A program made the position numbers and the translations under genes. Shown one piece after another: positions 5,970 to 12,736 of a DNA stretch of 24,975 bases. Within the stretch, counting starts at the first letter, position 1; every line of letters starts with the position of its first letter. The stretch covers positions 1 through 24,975 of the IMG/VR virus record IMGVR_UViG_3300021963_009767; one strand, written 5' to 3'. The notes below the pieces were generated by a model. The model saw nothing but the letters and a program-made list of their open reading frames with translations. It searched no databases and was not told the origin of the DNA. This DNA is from a virus.

Positions 5970-7361
5970 ATGCGCAATATCTATACTGAATTCCTCAACA
6001 AGGTGAAGAGCGCCGACTTGGATATCGCCATCATAGGCGATGCTATGGTCGATGATTACAGGCAGGTGGATATCAAGGGGATATCACCCGAGTTCCCCAT
6101 ACCTGTCATGCGCGCTCATGGCGGCTCGCGCATGTTGCCTGGTGGCGCTGCGAACGTCGCATACCAGCTCGTAGGTTTCGGCAAGAAAGCTCCCTTGTAC
6201 GCTTTGGTTGATCCAGAAGCCATGAGCGTGCTTGGGCAGTGTGGCTTGGAAACCGGTTTTTCGCATCAGATAGTCACAAAGATACCTAGAAAGCAGCGTT
6301 TTTATTGCGGCGACTTCCCGCTTACAAGGCTGGATATTGAGCAGGATGGCTACGGCCTTGCCCCCGAGGCGTTGTGCCAGACTGCGAATGCTCTTTTCAG
6401 GTCGCTCTCAAATCATCGTTGTGTGATATTCTCCGACTACGACAAGGGCGTCTTGAGGTATGCCACCCCAGAGTTGATGCGCCGATTCCCAATTTCGATA
6501 GTCGATCCCAAGAACGGCAACCTTGAGAGGTGGAAGGGTTGCACCGTATTCAAGCCTAACGAGGCTGAGGCCTTGAGACTGAGCGGCAAGAAGTGCGTGA
6601 TTGAGGCAGGGAGGTATCTGAGTTCTTTCTTGGGGTCTAGCGTTGTTATCACTCAAGCTGGCAAAGGCGTCATGGTTTTCAGCGAGGGGCGCGAGCCTGC
6701 TATGGTGTCGCCCCCCAGCAGGCTGGGGCGGCCTGAATCGGTGGTCGGCGCAGGCGACTGCTTTGTCGCGTTTTTGGCGATGTCGCTTTGCTGCGGGTTC
6801 GGCCTCTTGGAGGCCGTAGAGATCGCATTCAGGGCTGGCACGATCTACGTTCGCAGCAAGCACAACGAGCCATTGTCCCCGAGGAGGTTCTTGGCAGATG
6901 TTGATCCGCTGGCCTCAAAAATAATAACCGAGGGAGACATACCCACACTTTTCTCGGAGCGCGACTTCAGGCTCGTGTTCACCAATGGCTGTTACGACAT
7001 GCTTCACCGAGGCCATGTGCATGGCTTCCAGTATGCGCAATCGACCGGGAAGTTGATTGTCGCCGTGAATGACGATCAGAGCGTGAGGCGGCTAAAACCA
7101 GGCAGGCCAGTCCAGAGGCTTGACGAGAGGATGGAAATGGTCGCCTCTTGCCAGTTCGTCGACTTCGTGATCCCGTTCGGCGATCCAACTCCAGAGCGTG
7201 TAATTAGGTTGATCAGGCCAGATGCCGTCGCCAAGGGTGAGGAGTATGCGGAGCGCGACATAGTTGGATATGGATTGGTCCCAGAGATCATCAGGATACC
7301 GATGCTGGAGGGATTTTCCACGTCTTCGCTTCTTGCGAGGATATCAAGCATCCATGACTAA
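5970..7361 (+). CDS. hldE: Bifunctional HldE: heptose-7-P kinase / heptose-1-P adenylyltransferase
   Basis: The 463-aa product has both halves of HldE (RfaE). Residues 1-310 are a PfkB-type kinase with G-D-A-M-V-D-D-Y and S-P-E-F-P-I-P-V near the start, P-G-G-A-A-N-V-A and the catalytic G-A-G-D at about residue 260. The C-terminal third is a nucleotidyltransferase with F-T-N-G-C-Y-D and H-R-G-H (H346) and ends in F-S-T-S-S-L, the ISTTS-like motif. Known HldE enzymes phosphorylate heptose 7-phosphate at C1 and later adenylylate heptose 1-phosphate, making ADP-heptose after a GmhB dephosphorylation. I chose the ATG at 5970 with AGGGGG just upstream over the ATG at 5955, which has none. GmhA, GmhB and HldD are not in view. 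The 105 bases before it hold no gene and only a weak hairpin. The stop overlaps the convergent gene's stop. Confidence 0.95.
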   Translation: MRNIYTEFLNKVKSADLDIAIIGDAMVDDYRQVDIKGISPEFPIPVMRAHGGSRMLPGGAANVAYQLVGFGKKAPLYALVDPEAMSVLGQCGLETGFSHQIVTKIPRKQRFYCGDFPLTRLDIEQDGYGLAPEALCQTANALFRSLSNHRCVIFSDYDKGVLRYATPELMRRFPISIVDPKNGNLERWKGCTVFKPNEAEALRLSGKKCVIEAGRYLSSFLGSSVVITQAGKGVMVFSEGREPAMVSPPSRLGRPESVVGAGDCFVAFLAMSLCCGFGLLEAVEIAFRAGTIYVRSKHNEPLSPRRFLADVDPLASKIITEGDIPTLFSERDFRLVFTNGCYDMLHRGHVHGFQYAQSTGKLIVAVNDDQSVRRLKPGRPVQRLDERMEMVASCQFVDFVIPFGDPTPERVIRLIRPDAVAKGEEYAERDIVGYGLVPEIIRIPMLEGFSTSSLLARISSIHD

Positions 7362-7687
7362 GAGGCGAGGCAGGCTTCGCATTTGCATCCCTCACAGCAT
7401 TGGTGGTCGGGGCAGCAAGAGCATGGCTCTCCATGTATCTTGAAGCATTTGCAGCAGTTCTTCGTTAGGCCGCAACCCTTGCAGCTTTTGCACTTGTCGC
7501 AGCAAGTCCCCAGCTTGGGGCAGAAGCAGCCGTTTCCGCAGCATTCGCATCCGCAGTCACATGGCGCGCATGTCTTCTTGATGTATATTCGCTTCTTTTT
7601 AAGCTTTTGGTTAACAACTTCAAACAAAGTCCTGCCTGCCGCCACAGCAAATGTGATGACTAGGAACTCAATCACGGCCTGTATCAT
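7358..7687 (-). CDS. Membrane-anchored, metallothionein-like cysteine-rich protein
   Basis: The 109-aa product begins with a hydrophobic segment (about residues 2-19) that can act as a membrane anchor, followed by a basic K-L-K-K-K-R stretch, then about 70 residues with 24 cysteines in C-x-C, C-C and C-x-x-C pairs. This density resembles metallothioneins or other multi-metal-binding peptides; no family is recognised with certainty. The positive-inside rule would put the basic stretch and the Cys-rich domain in the cytoplasm. I chose the ATG at 7685-7687, with CAGGAG seven bases upstream; longer frames run into the divergent promoter. Its TAG overlaps the TAA of hldE in CTAA. Metal storage, sequestration or redox buffering at the membrane are possible roles. 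Confidence 0.75.
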   Translation of the reverse strand: MIQAVIEFLVITFAVAAGRTLFEVVNQKLKKKRIYIKKTCAPCDCGCECCGNGCFCPKLGTCCDKCKSCKGCGLTKNCCKCFKIHGEPCSCCPDHQCCEGCKCEACLAS

Positions 7688-7720
7688 GCGCGCTCCTGCG
7701 AAATGAAGTTTTAGCACAAA

Positions 7721-7733
7721 TATATAATCTGGC
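7721..7733. promoter_or_regulatory. AT-rich divergent promoter with leaderless plus-strand start
   Basis: TATATAAT at 7721-7728 lies between the divergent Cys-rich and HNH genes. On the plus strand TATAAT (7723-7728) ends five bases before the HNH ATG, so transcription should begin at the start codon, and no Shine-Dalgarno is present. On the minus strand the same box would give a leader of about 30 bases that contains CAGGAG. No good -35 element was found on either strand. Promoter function is inferred. Confidence 0.55.
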
Positions 7734-8015
7734 ATGGCCCAAAGAAAAAAGCATCTGGTAAACAAGGTCGCCAAAAAGCGATTTGATGGAAAGTGTAAGT
7801 TTTGTTCATGTGACGTGTATGAGCTGCTTGACTTGCACCGAATCAAGGAGGGGTGCGACGGTGGAGCTTATACCGAACCGAACACCGTCACTTGCTGCGC
7901 AAACTGCCACAGGCTGATACATGCTGGATATATAAAAATAGACCGGAAGTACCCCTCCATGTCCGGAAGATGGGTTCTTCACTACTGGGTCGATGGCGTG
8001 GAACACTATGACTGA
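7734..8015 (+). CDS. HNH endonuclease-like protein
   Basis: The 93-aa product has the HNH zinc-finger nuclease layout: C-K-F-C, then a D-L-H-R-I strand, then E-P-N-T-V-T-C-C-A-N-C-H-R-L-I-H-A-G, where the two C-x-x-C pairs bind zinc and the histidines and asparagine form the beta-beta-alpha metal active site. A basic N-terminus may contact DNA. Such small HNH proteins occur as homing endonucleases and as phage packaging helpers; this one is free-standing and outside any visible intron. The start has no ribosome binding site but a TATAAT five bases upstream, so its mRNA is probably leaderless. The next gene follows after eight bases. Confidence 0.8.
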   Translation: MAQRKKHLVNKVAKKRFDGKCKFCSCDVYELLDLHRIKEGCDGGAYTEPNTVTCCANCHRLIHAGYIKIDRKYPSMSGRWVLHYWVDGVEHYD

Positions 8016-8023
8016 GGGCCGAC

Positions 8024-8209
8024 ATGAAGACTTTTGAGGACTTCCTGAACGAGAGGGCGAAGCCGCCGGGCTGCTTCACCAAGGCCAACAGCCCGAACCG
8101 GCTTCTTGCCAAGGGAGCCTCGAGGCCTGCCTCTCCGACTAGGCCCAAATATGCGGGGCTTGCCGTCACGAAATTGTACCCTGTCGCTAAATTCGGTCGC
8201 ACACTCTGA
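8024..8209 (+). CDS. Small protein with T4-type capsid-targeting leader
   Basis: The 61-aa product starts M-K-T-F-E-D-F-L-N-E, which aligns position by position with the capsid-targeting sequence of T4 internal protein III (M-K-T-Y-Q-E-F-I-A-E), including a possible prohead-protease site after L-N-E at residues 8-10. The rest is basic and rich in proline, alanine and serine with a single cysteine, compatible with a DNA-associated peptide inside the head. A GAGGG site lies six bases before the ATG. The following gene begins six bases after the stop. The N-terminal likeness is seen directly; packaging into the capsid is inference. Confidence 0.68.
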   Translation: MKTFEDFLNERAKPPGCFTKANSPNRLLAKGASRPASPTRPKYAGLAVTKLYPVAKFGRTL

Positions 8210-8215
8210 TATCTC

Positions 8216-8806
8216 ATGGGTGTTTCCTATACCGGCGATGGCCTCACGGTGCTGCTTTCATGCGACTGGATAGTCCAGCACGACTGGATGACCTTCCTTT
8301 GCTGGCATTCCGTTCGGCAGAGCCTGCCAGACAGCAGGCTGCTGCTTGCTTGCAATCGGACGAGGATGGATTGCCACATGCTGACTTGGGCCAAGAGGGC
8401 GGGCCTGCCGATCATGACTAACAAGGCGGCCAGCCAATTCAACCAGGCGGATTGGGCTAGGGAAAGATTTGGAATTGAGGGTCCTATCGTGGTCGCCCGC
8501 CCGGATGTGCTCTGCGTCAGGGATTTTGACGAGGCGGGATTCGACAGGGGCACACTTGAGCGCACTATGCTTCTTGATTTTTCGGGCGATCTTTGCAGCC
8601 CAGTGAAGCAAGAAAATCCTACCGTATTCGTTAATTACCGTGATGGCTGGGGCAACTTTGTACCTTCTGAGTGGATAAATAGTGTTGAGCCTCCTTTGCT
8701 CGCCCGTCGCGACTTCGGTTCCGTCGGAATGAGCGCCAACGAGGTGCGGATGTCGAGGCTGTGGAATTCGGCCGCCCTTTTGTACAAGACCTTATCAAGG
8801 GGATGA
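8216..8806 (+). CDS. Unknown 196-aa protein
   Basis: I do not recognise the family. The N-terminal part has a hydrophobic strand leading to C-D-W-I-V-Q-H-D-W-M-T-F, then L-L-L-A-C-N-R, and the middle has P-I-V-V-A-R-P-D-V-L, alternating strands and helices that could belong to a Rossmann-like or glycosyltransferase-like fold, with F-V-N-Y-R-D-G-W-G-N-F later. This is only a fold impression. No Shine-Dalgarno sequence precedes the ATG at 8216. The stop TGA is two bases before the next ATG. The surrounding small genes share a strand and end at the terminator near 9469, so it belongs to that operon. Confidence 0.65.
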   Translation: MGVSYTGDGLTVLLSCDWIVQHDWMTFLCWHSVRQSLPDSRLLLACNRTRMDCHMLTWAKRAGLPIMTNKAASQFNQADWARERFGIEGPIVVARPDVLCVRDFDEAGFDRGTLERTMLLDFSGDLCSPVKQENPTVFVNYRDGWGNFVPSEWINSVEPPLLARRDFGSVGMSANEVRMSRLWNSAALLYKTLSRG

Positions 8807-8807
8807 T

Positions 8808-9083
8808 ATGAGAAGATTTGACTATGACGACAACGACGAGTTCCGTGAGGACGTCGATCGCTTCCTTAACGACAATGCCGACAAGTACGAGCAACTCGTG
8901 CAGGAAGAAATAGCGATGCAGGAGGCCCAGCTTGACATCGCGCACAGGGAAATCAACGTCAAGATTTTCAGGACTGCGATTCGCGTCTGCGAGAAGTCTT
9001 GGTTCTGGCCTTTTTATTCGCTCAACACTCGCTTGAAGATGATACACGAAACCGTCAAGCGCCTGAAAAGGCTTAATGACTGA
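8808..9083 (+). CDS. Small charged helical protein
   Basis: The 91-aa product has no recognised family. The first 40 residues are strongly acidic (D-Y-D-D-N-D-E and E-E repeats), then a long predicted helix rich in Glu, Gln, Ile and Arg, and a basic C-terminus. A short W-F-W-P-F-Y-S segment near residue 67 may pack or touch a membrane. The ATG at 8808 has AAGGGGA a few bases upstream, inside the end of the preceding gene, which suggests coupling. No function can be assigned. Confidence 0.65.
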   Translation: MRRFDYDDNDEFREDVDRFLNDNADKYEQLVQEEIAMQEAQLDIAHREINVKIFRTAIRVCEKSWFWPFYSLNTRLKMIHETVKRLKRLND

Positions 9084-9107
9084 TTCAGGGCGCAGAAGAG
9101 GTGCAAT

Positions 9108-9443
9108 TTGCCGAATTTCTCTTTCTCATGCAAGAAGTGTTCTGCCAACTACTCGGACATCGTTCCGTTTGACCCGACGGGCAAGTACAAGGATGTGGCT
9201 TGCCCACGGTGCAAAAGCAAATCGAAGGTCAAGCTCATGACTACTTGCTCCTTCGCGTTCGCCCAGCCTGAGGGGACTGACAAGTGGAACAGCGAGTCGG
9301 CTGGTCACGACTATAGGTTCAAGCACAAGCTTCCCCAGGTGATCGAGGAGCGCAAGAACGCAGAGCTTGCGAACAAGGGCGCGCTGCCTTACAACCAGAT
9401 AGACGATCTCGGTGACGATGCCAACTGGGGCGACGTGAAGTAG
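9108..9443 (+). CDS. FmdB-like zinc-ribbon protein
   Basis: The 111-aa product begins with a zinc ribbon: C8-x2-C11 and C32-x2-C35, preceded by an aromatic strand, like the FmdB/CxxC regulatory protein family. The remainder is hydrophilic and ends in an acidic D-D-L-G-D-D tail. The start is TTG at 9108 with AGAGGTG five bases upstream; no ATG near the zinc ribbon is available. It is the last gene before the strong terminator at 9469. Small zinc ribbons of this kind often occur in phages, sometimes as transcription modulators, but the role here is unknown. Confidence 0.72.
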   Translation: MPNFSFSCKKCSANYSDIVPFDPTGKYKDVACPRCKSKSKVKLMTTCSFAFAQPEGTDKWNSESAGHDYRFKHKLPQVIEERKNAELANKGALPYNQIDDLGDDANWGDVK

Positions 9444-9468
9444 TAGTCGATATGATTAAATTTTTCAG

Positions 9469-9496
9469 AACCTAGCCTCACAGGCTAGGTTTTTTG
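9469..9496 (+). terminator. Rho-independent terminator
   Basis: A perfect 10-bp stem (AACCTAGCCT paired with AGGCTAGGTT) with a three-base CAC loop is followed by a run of six T. It ends the plus-strand operon that closes with the zinc-ribbon gene and separates it from the PrkA operon. Confidence 0.93.
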
Positions 9497-9510
9497 TTTT
9501 GATATGGTCT

Positions 9511-9516
9511 TATAAT
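9511..9516 (+). promoter_or_regulatory. TATAAT box upstream of prkA
   Basis: A perfect TATAAT lies 15 bases after the terminator and 36 bases before the PrkA start codon. The -35 position falls in the T-run of the terminator and shows no good TTGACA match, so it may need an activator or a modified polymerase. It probably drives the PrkA-YeaH-SpoVR operon. Confidence 0.6.
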
Positions 9517-9552
9517 GCTAAGAAGGACTGTCGATAATTTGGGGGTTTGCAC

Positions 9553-11631
9553 ATGACCAGCGTGTTCAAGAAAGTCGTCGGCGGGTTTGACCGAGCATCG
9601 TTCCTTGACCTGAACACAGAGATGAGCTTTGCCGAGTATCTGGAGCTCTGCTACCAGAACCCTAGGCTGCTGCGAAACTCCTGGCAGATCATCTTCGACA
9701 TGATTACCGAGAAGGGCAGCGTGACAGTCGAGGAGTATCGAAAGACTTACCAGAACTACAAGTTCTTCGACGACCCCGATTGCCCGATCATCGGCCTCGT
9801 CCCCATGAAGGACGCGATTGTCAAGTTCATCAAGGGCGCCGCAGGCGGCTACGGGACTGAAAAGCGCATCTTGCTGCTGCACGGTCCCGTGGGCAGCTCC
9901 AAGTCGACTCTGTGCCGGCTCATCAAGCGCAGCATGGAGAAGTACTCTAGGACCGACGCCGGGGCTTGGTATTCATTCAAGTGGGTCAACCTCCCCACCG
10001 GCGCCGAAGGAATCTACACGGACTCGGAGTGCTCGTGCCCGATGCACGAGCAGCCCCTGAAGCTCCTGCCCGCCGATCTGCGCCGTGGCGTCATGGCCGA
10101 GTTGAATGCTATCCACGAGAAGCAGGTGGCCGAGGAGAAGCGCGCCGACCTCTACACGCTGAAGTGCGAAGACGAGCTCGACCCGCTCTGCAAGAGGTTC
10201 ATGACACTGCTTCTGAAGAGGTACGACGGCGACCTCGAGAAGGTGCTGGAGAACCACGTTCGCGTGGTCCGCAAGGTTTACAGCGAGGCAGACCGATGCG
10301 GCATCGCAACCTTCCAGCCGAAGGACGAGAAGAACCAGGACAGCACCGAGCTCACTGGCGACCTCAACTTCCGGCAGATCGGCAACTTCGGCAGCGACTC
10401 CGACCCGAGGGCCTTCTCCTTCGACGGCGAGTTCTGCGTTGGCAACCGTGGCATCATCGAGTTCATTGAGGCTCTCAAGCTCGACACCGCATTCCTCTAC
10501 GACCTCCTCGGAGCAAGCCAGGAGCAGAGCATTAAGCCGAAGAAGTTCAGCCAAGTCAGCATTGACGAGGCGATCATCGCACACACAAACGACCCCGAGT
10601 TCCAGAAGCTCAAGAGCAACCAGTACATGGAGGCCTTTAGGGACCGCACCACCAAGATCGATGTCCCCTACACGCTGAAATGGTCTGAAGAGTTGAAGAT
10701 TCTTGAAAAAGACTACGGCCCAGGCAAGGTTCGCCAGCACATCGCGCCCCACACCTTGGAGATCGCAGCCCTATGGAGCATCCTTACGCGCCTTGAGGAC
10801 GATAAGGACGGCAAGCTCTCGCTGGTCGAGAAGGCGGAGCTCTATGACGGCAAGCTTCTGCCAGGCTGGACCGAGGACTCCGTGAAGGAGCTCAAGGACA
10901 AGTATCCCGACGAGGGAATGCAGGGCGGCGTCAGCGTCCGATACCTACAGGACAAGATCAGCAACTGCCTGTCGAACAACCACGACTACGTCAATATGTT
11001 CATGGTCCTTAATGAGTTGCGCGACGGCCTCGACCACAGCTCGCTGCTGACCAACAAGGAGCAAGTCGGCCGCTTCATCACTTGCATAGACCTAGCTCTG
11101 AAGAAGCTGACCGAAATCCTCAAGACGGAGGTGCAAAAAGCACTTGTGGGCGACGAAGAAGCAATCAAGAGGCTGTGCGCCAACTACATCGACAACGTCA
11201 TGGCCTACATCTCCAAGAGCAAGATCAAGGACCCGATCACGGGCCAAGACCGAAAGCCCGACGAGAGGCTGATGCGTGCAATCGAGGAGAAGATCCAGAT
11301 TCCAGACACCGGCTGCGATGACTTCCGAAGGCAGATATCCTCCTTCATCGGGCACCTCGCCCATGAGGGCAAGAGCTTCCAGTGGGACAGCAACCCCAAG
11401 CTGCGCAAGGCCTTGGAGGCCAAGCTCTTTGAGGACGTCAAGGACACCATCAAGCTGTCTGCTCTCAACGTGAGCGGGGCAACGGTCGTCGACAAGGATA
11501 TTCAAGAGAAGATCGATGCGGTCAAGACAAGACTCATCAAGAATTATGGCTACAACGAGCGCAGCGCCACGGACGTCCTCGATTTCGTCGGGGGCATATT
11601 CGCACGGGGCGACCTCGCAGAAGACGAGTAA
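9553..11631 (+). CDS. prkA: PrkA-family serine protein kinase (YeaG-like)
   Basis: The 692-aa product matches PrkA, an AAA+-type serine kinase known from spore-forming Bacillus and as YeaG in Escherichia coli stress responses. An E-Y-L-E-L-C opening and D-D-P-D segment lead into the AAA domain with Walker A G-P-V-G-S-S-K-S-T at about residues 111-119. A G-A-E-G-I-Y and C-S-C-P-M-H-E-Q-P-L segment and R-G-I-I-E-F-I-E-A-L-K follow in the order seen in PrkA, then the C-terminal kinase part with Y-T-L-K-W-S and G-G-V-S-V-R-Y. Length is close to the usual 640 aa. I chose the ATG at 9553 over a TTG two codons before; GGGGG is the only ribosome-binding-like run. YeaH and SpoVR follow on the same strand, the classical partners. 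Confidence 0.94.
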   Translation: MTSVFKKVVGGFDRASFLDLNTEMSFAEYLELCYQNPRLLRNSWQIIFDMITEKGSVTVEEYRKTYQNYKFFDDPDCPIIGLVPMKDAIVKFIKGAAGGYGTEKRILLLHGPVGSSKSTLCRLIKRSMEKYSRTDAGAWYSFKWVNLPTGAEGIYTDSECSCPMHEQPLKLLPADLRRGVMAELNAIHEKQVAEEKRADLYTLKCEDELDPLCKRFMTLLLKRYDGDLEKVLENHVRVVRKVYSEADRCGIATFQPKDEKNQDSTELTGDLNFRQIGNFGSDSDPRAFSFDGEFCVGNRGIIEFIEALKLDTAFLYDLLGASQEQSIKPKKFSQVSIDEAIIAHTNDPEFQKLKSNQYMEAFRDRTTKIDVPYTLKWSEELKILEKDYGPGKVRQHIAPHTLEIAALWSILTRLEDDKDGKLSLVEKAELYDGKLLPGWTEDSVKELKDKYPDEGMQGGVSVRYLQDKISNCLSNNHDYVNMFMVLNELRDGLDHSSLLTNKEQVGRFITCIDLALKKLTEILKTEVQKALVGDEEAIKRLCANYIDNVMAYISKSKIKDPITGQDRKPDERLMRAIEEKIQIPDTGCDDFRRQISSFIGHLAHEGKSFQWDSNPKLRKALEAKLFEDVKDTIKLSALNVSGATVVDKDIQEKIDAVKTRLIKNYGYNERSATDVLDFVGGIFARGDLAEDE

Positions 11632-11643
11632 CAGGAGGCACAC

Positions 11644-11859
11644 ATGAACAATCCCTGGCTCATAAGCGCGTCCAAGAAGAAGATGTTCGAGGAGATCGAC
11701 CAGATCGCCCTCAACATCTGGGGGCAGGACGGCACTCTCAGCGACTTTTTCGCGTCCTTGACTGACGAGCAGACCGACTTCCTCTTTGCGATGAAGATCA
11801 AGGACTTCGCAAGCGACCCTATGGATCTGTCCTGCGGGTTTGAGCTCATACAACCGTGA
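11644..11859 (+). CDS. Unknown 71-aa protein in the PrkA operon
   Basis: The product is short, acidic overall and probably helical, with a K-K-K basic patch near residue 11 and no cysteine cluster or membrane segment. I recognise no family. A strong CAGGAGG site lies six bases upstream of the ATG, so it is probably well translated. It sits 12 bases after prkA, and its stop is part of the ribosome binding site of the following glycosyltransferase gene. Its place directly behind prkA makes a kinase partner or substrate conceivable, which is inference from position alone. Confidence 0.68.
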   Translation: MNNPWLISASKKKMFEEIDQIALNIWGQDGTLSDFFASLTDEQTDFLFAMKIKDFASDPMDLSCGFELIQP

Positions 11860-11866
11860 GGTCGAC

Positions 11867-12688
11867 GTGAAGCAGAATCTGCTGCTTGGCAACTCCAAGG
11901 GCTACAGCCTCGGGCAAATCAGGAACTGGCTGGTCAGCGCGATCAAGCACAGGGAATCCTATGATATAGCCCTGCTACTCTGCGACAACAATGCAGACAT
12001 CCTCGACTTCTGCGACGCACATGGCGTCTATGTCTACCCCCACTTCGATCTTGAAGAGGAAGGGCACTACTTTTTCATTCGGTGCGGGCTGCTCGCAGAC
12101 ACCCTCCGAAAAGTACCCACCACATACGTGCTTTCCGCAGACGTGAGGGACCTGGTCTTCCAGCGAGACCCTTTCCCCGAGTTCATCCAAAAGCTCAACT
12201 ACAAGAGGGGCGTTCTGACCACAGAGAACATCCTTCTTCGCGATGAGCCTTGGAATGCCAAGGTCTACCAAGACATTTACGGGGCCAAGAGCTTTAACGC
12301 CATATCAGACAAAGAAGTTGTCAACAGCGGGGTAATCTTCGGGGAATCGATGTTCATCTCCGAGATTTACATGATGCTTCATGACGCTGCCAAAATGCCC
12401 AATGCGTGGTCCGAGCAGCCCGTGCTGAACCACCTGTACCACCACTTCAGCATGATTCGGGACAACATCAGTCTCGCCACGGCAGATGACCATCTGGCGG
12501 CTCACATAGGGGTCGCAGGTCCGACCAAGTGGTGGGAGTCATGGAACTTTCACAAAAACCTTATTCGGGGAAGGGTCGAGATGAGAGAGGGCATCGCCTA
12601 CGACGCCCATGGTGAGGTTTTTGCCATAGCTCACCAGTACGACAGGGTTGATGACTGGATGCAGCAGGTCGACTCCCTCTACTCCTAG
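11867..12688 (+). CDS. Glycosyltransferase-like protein with DxRD motif
   Basis: The 273-aa product resembles nucleotide-diphospho-sugar transferases of the GT-A fold. It has Y-V-L-S-A-D-V-R-D-L-V-F-Q-R-D-P-F (key D92 and D95), the D-x-R-D-x-x-F-Q-x-x-P-F signature of this group, and later V-V-N-S-G-V-I-F-G, the N-S-G-x-x-x-G region that shapes the acceptor site. I chose GTG at 11867 because GAGG lies five bases upstream and the protein strand begins there; an upstream TTG at 11840 would overlap the preceding gene. It stands between prkA and yeaH, which is unusual for that module and may mean recruitment or simple insertion. Sugar specificity is unknown. Confidence 0.78.
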   Translation: MKQNLLLGNSKGYSLGQIRNWLVSAIKHRESYDIALLLCDNNADILDFCDAHGVYVYPHFDLEEEGHYFFIRCGLLADTLRKVPTTYVLSADVRDLVFQRDPFPEFIQKLNYKRGVLTTENILLRDEPWNAKVYQDIYGAKSFNAISDKEVVNSGVIFGESMFISEIYMMLHDAAKMPNAWSEQPVLNHLYHHFSMIRDNISLATADDHLAAHIGVAGPTKWWESWNFHKNLIRGRVEMREGIAYDAHGEVFAIAHQYDRVDDWMQQVDSLYS

Positions 12689-12736
12689 CGCCTTCAGGGC
12701 ATAGATAAGTCATAATGCTGAACAAGAGGGCCAGAA

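Noticed and set aside
9973-10752. Long minus-strand open frame opposite prkA, and another at 11092-11898
   Set aside because: Antisense of a well-supported gene; Leu/Val/Glu-rich composition typical of reversed G/C-ending codons.
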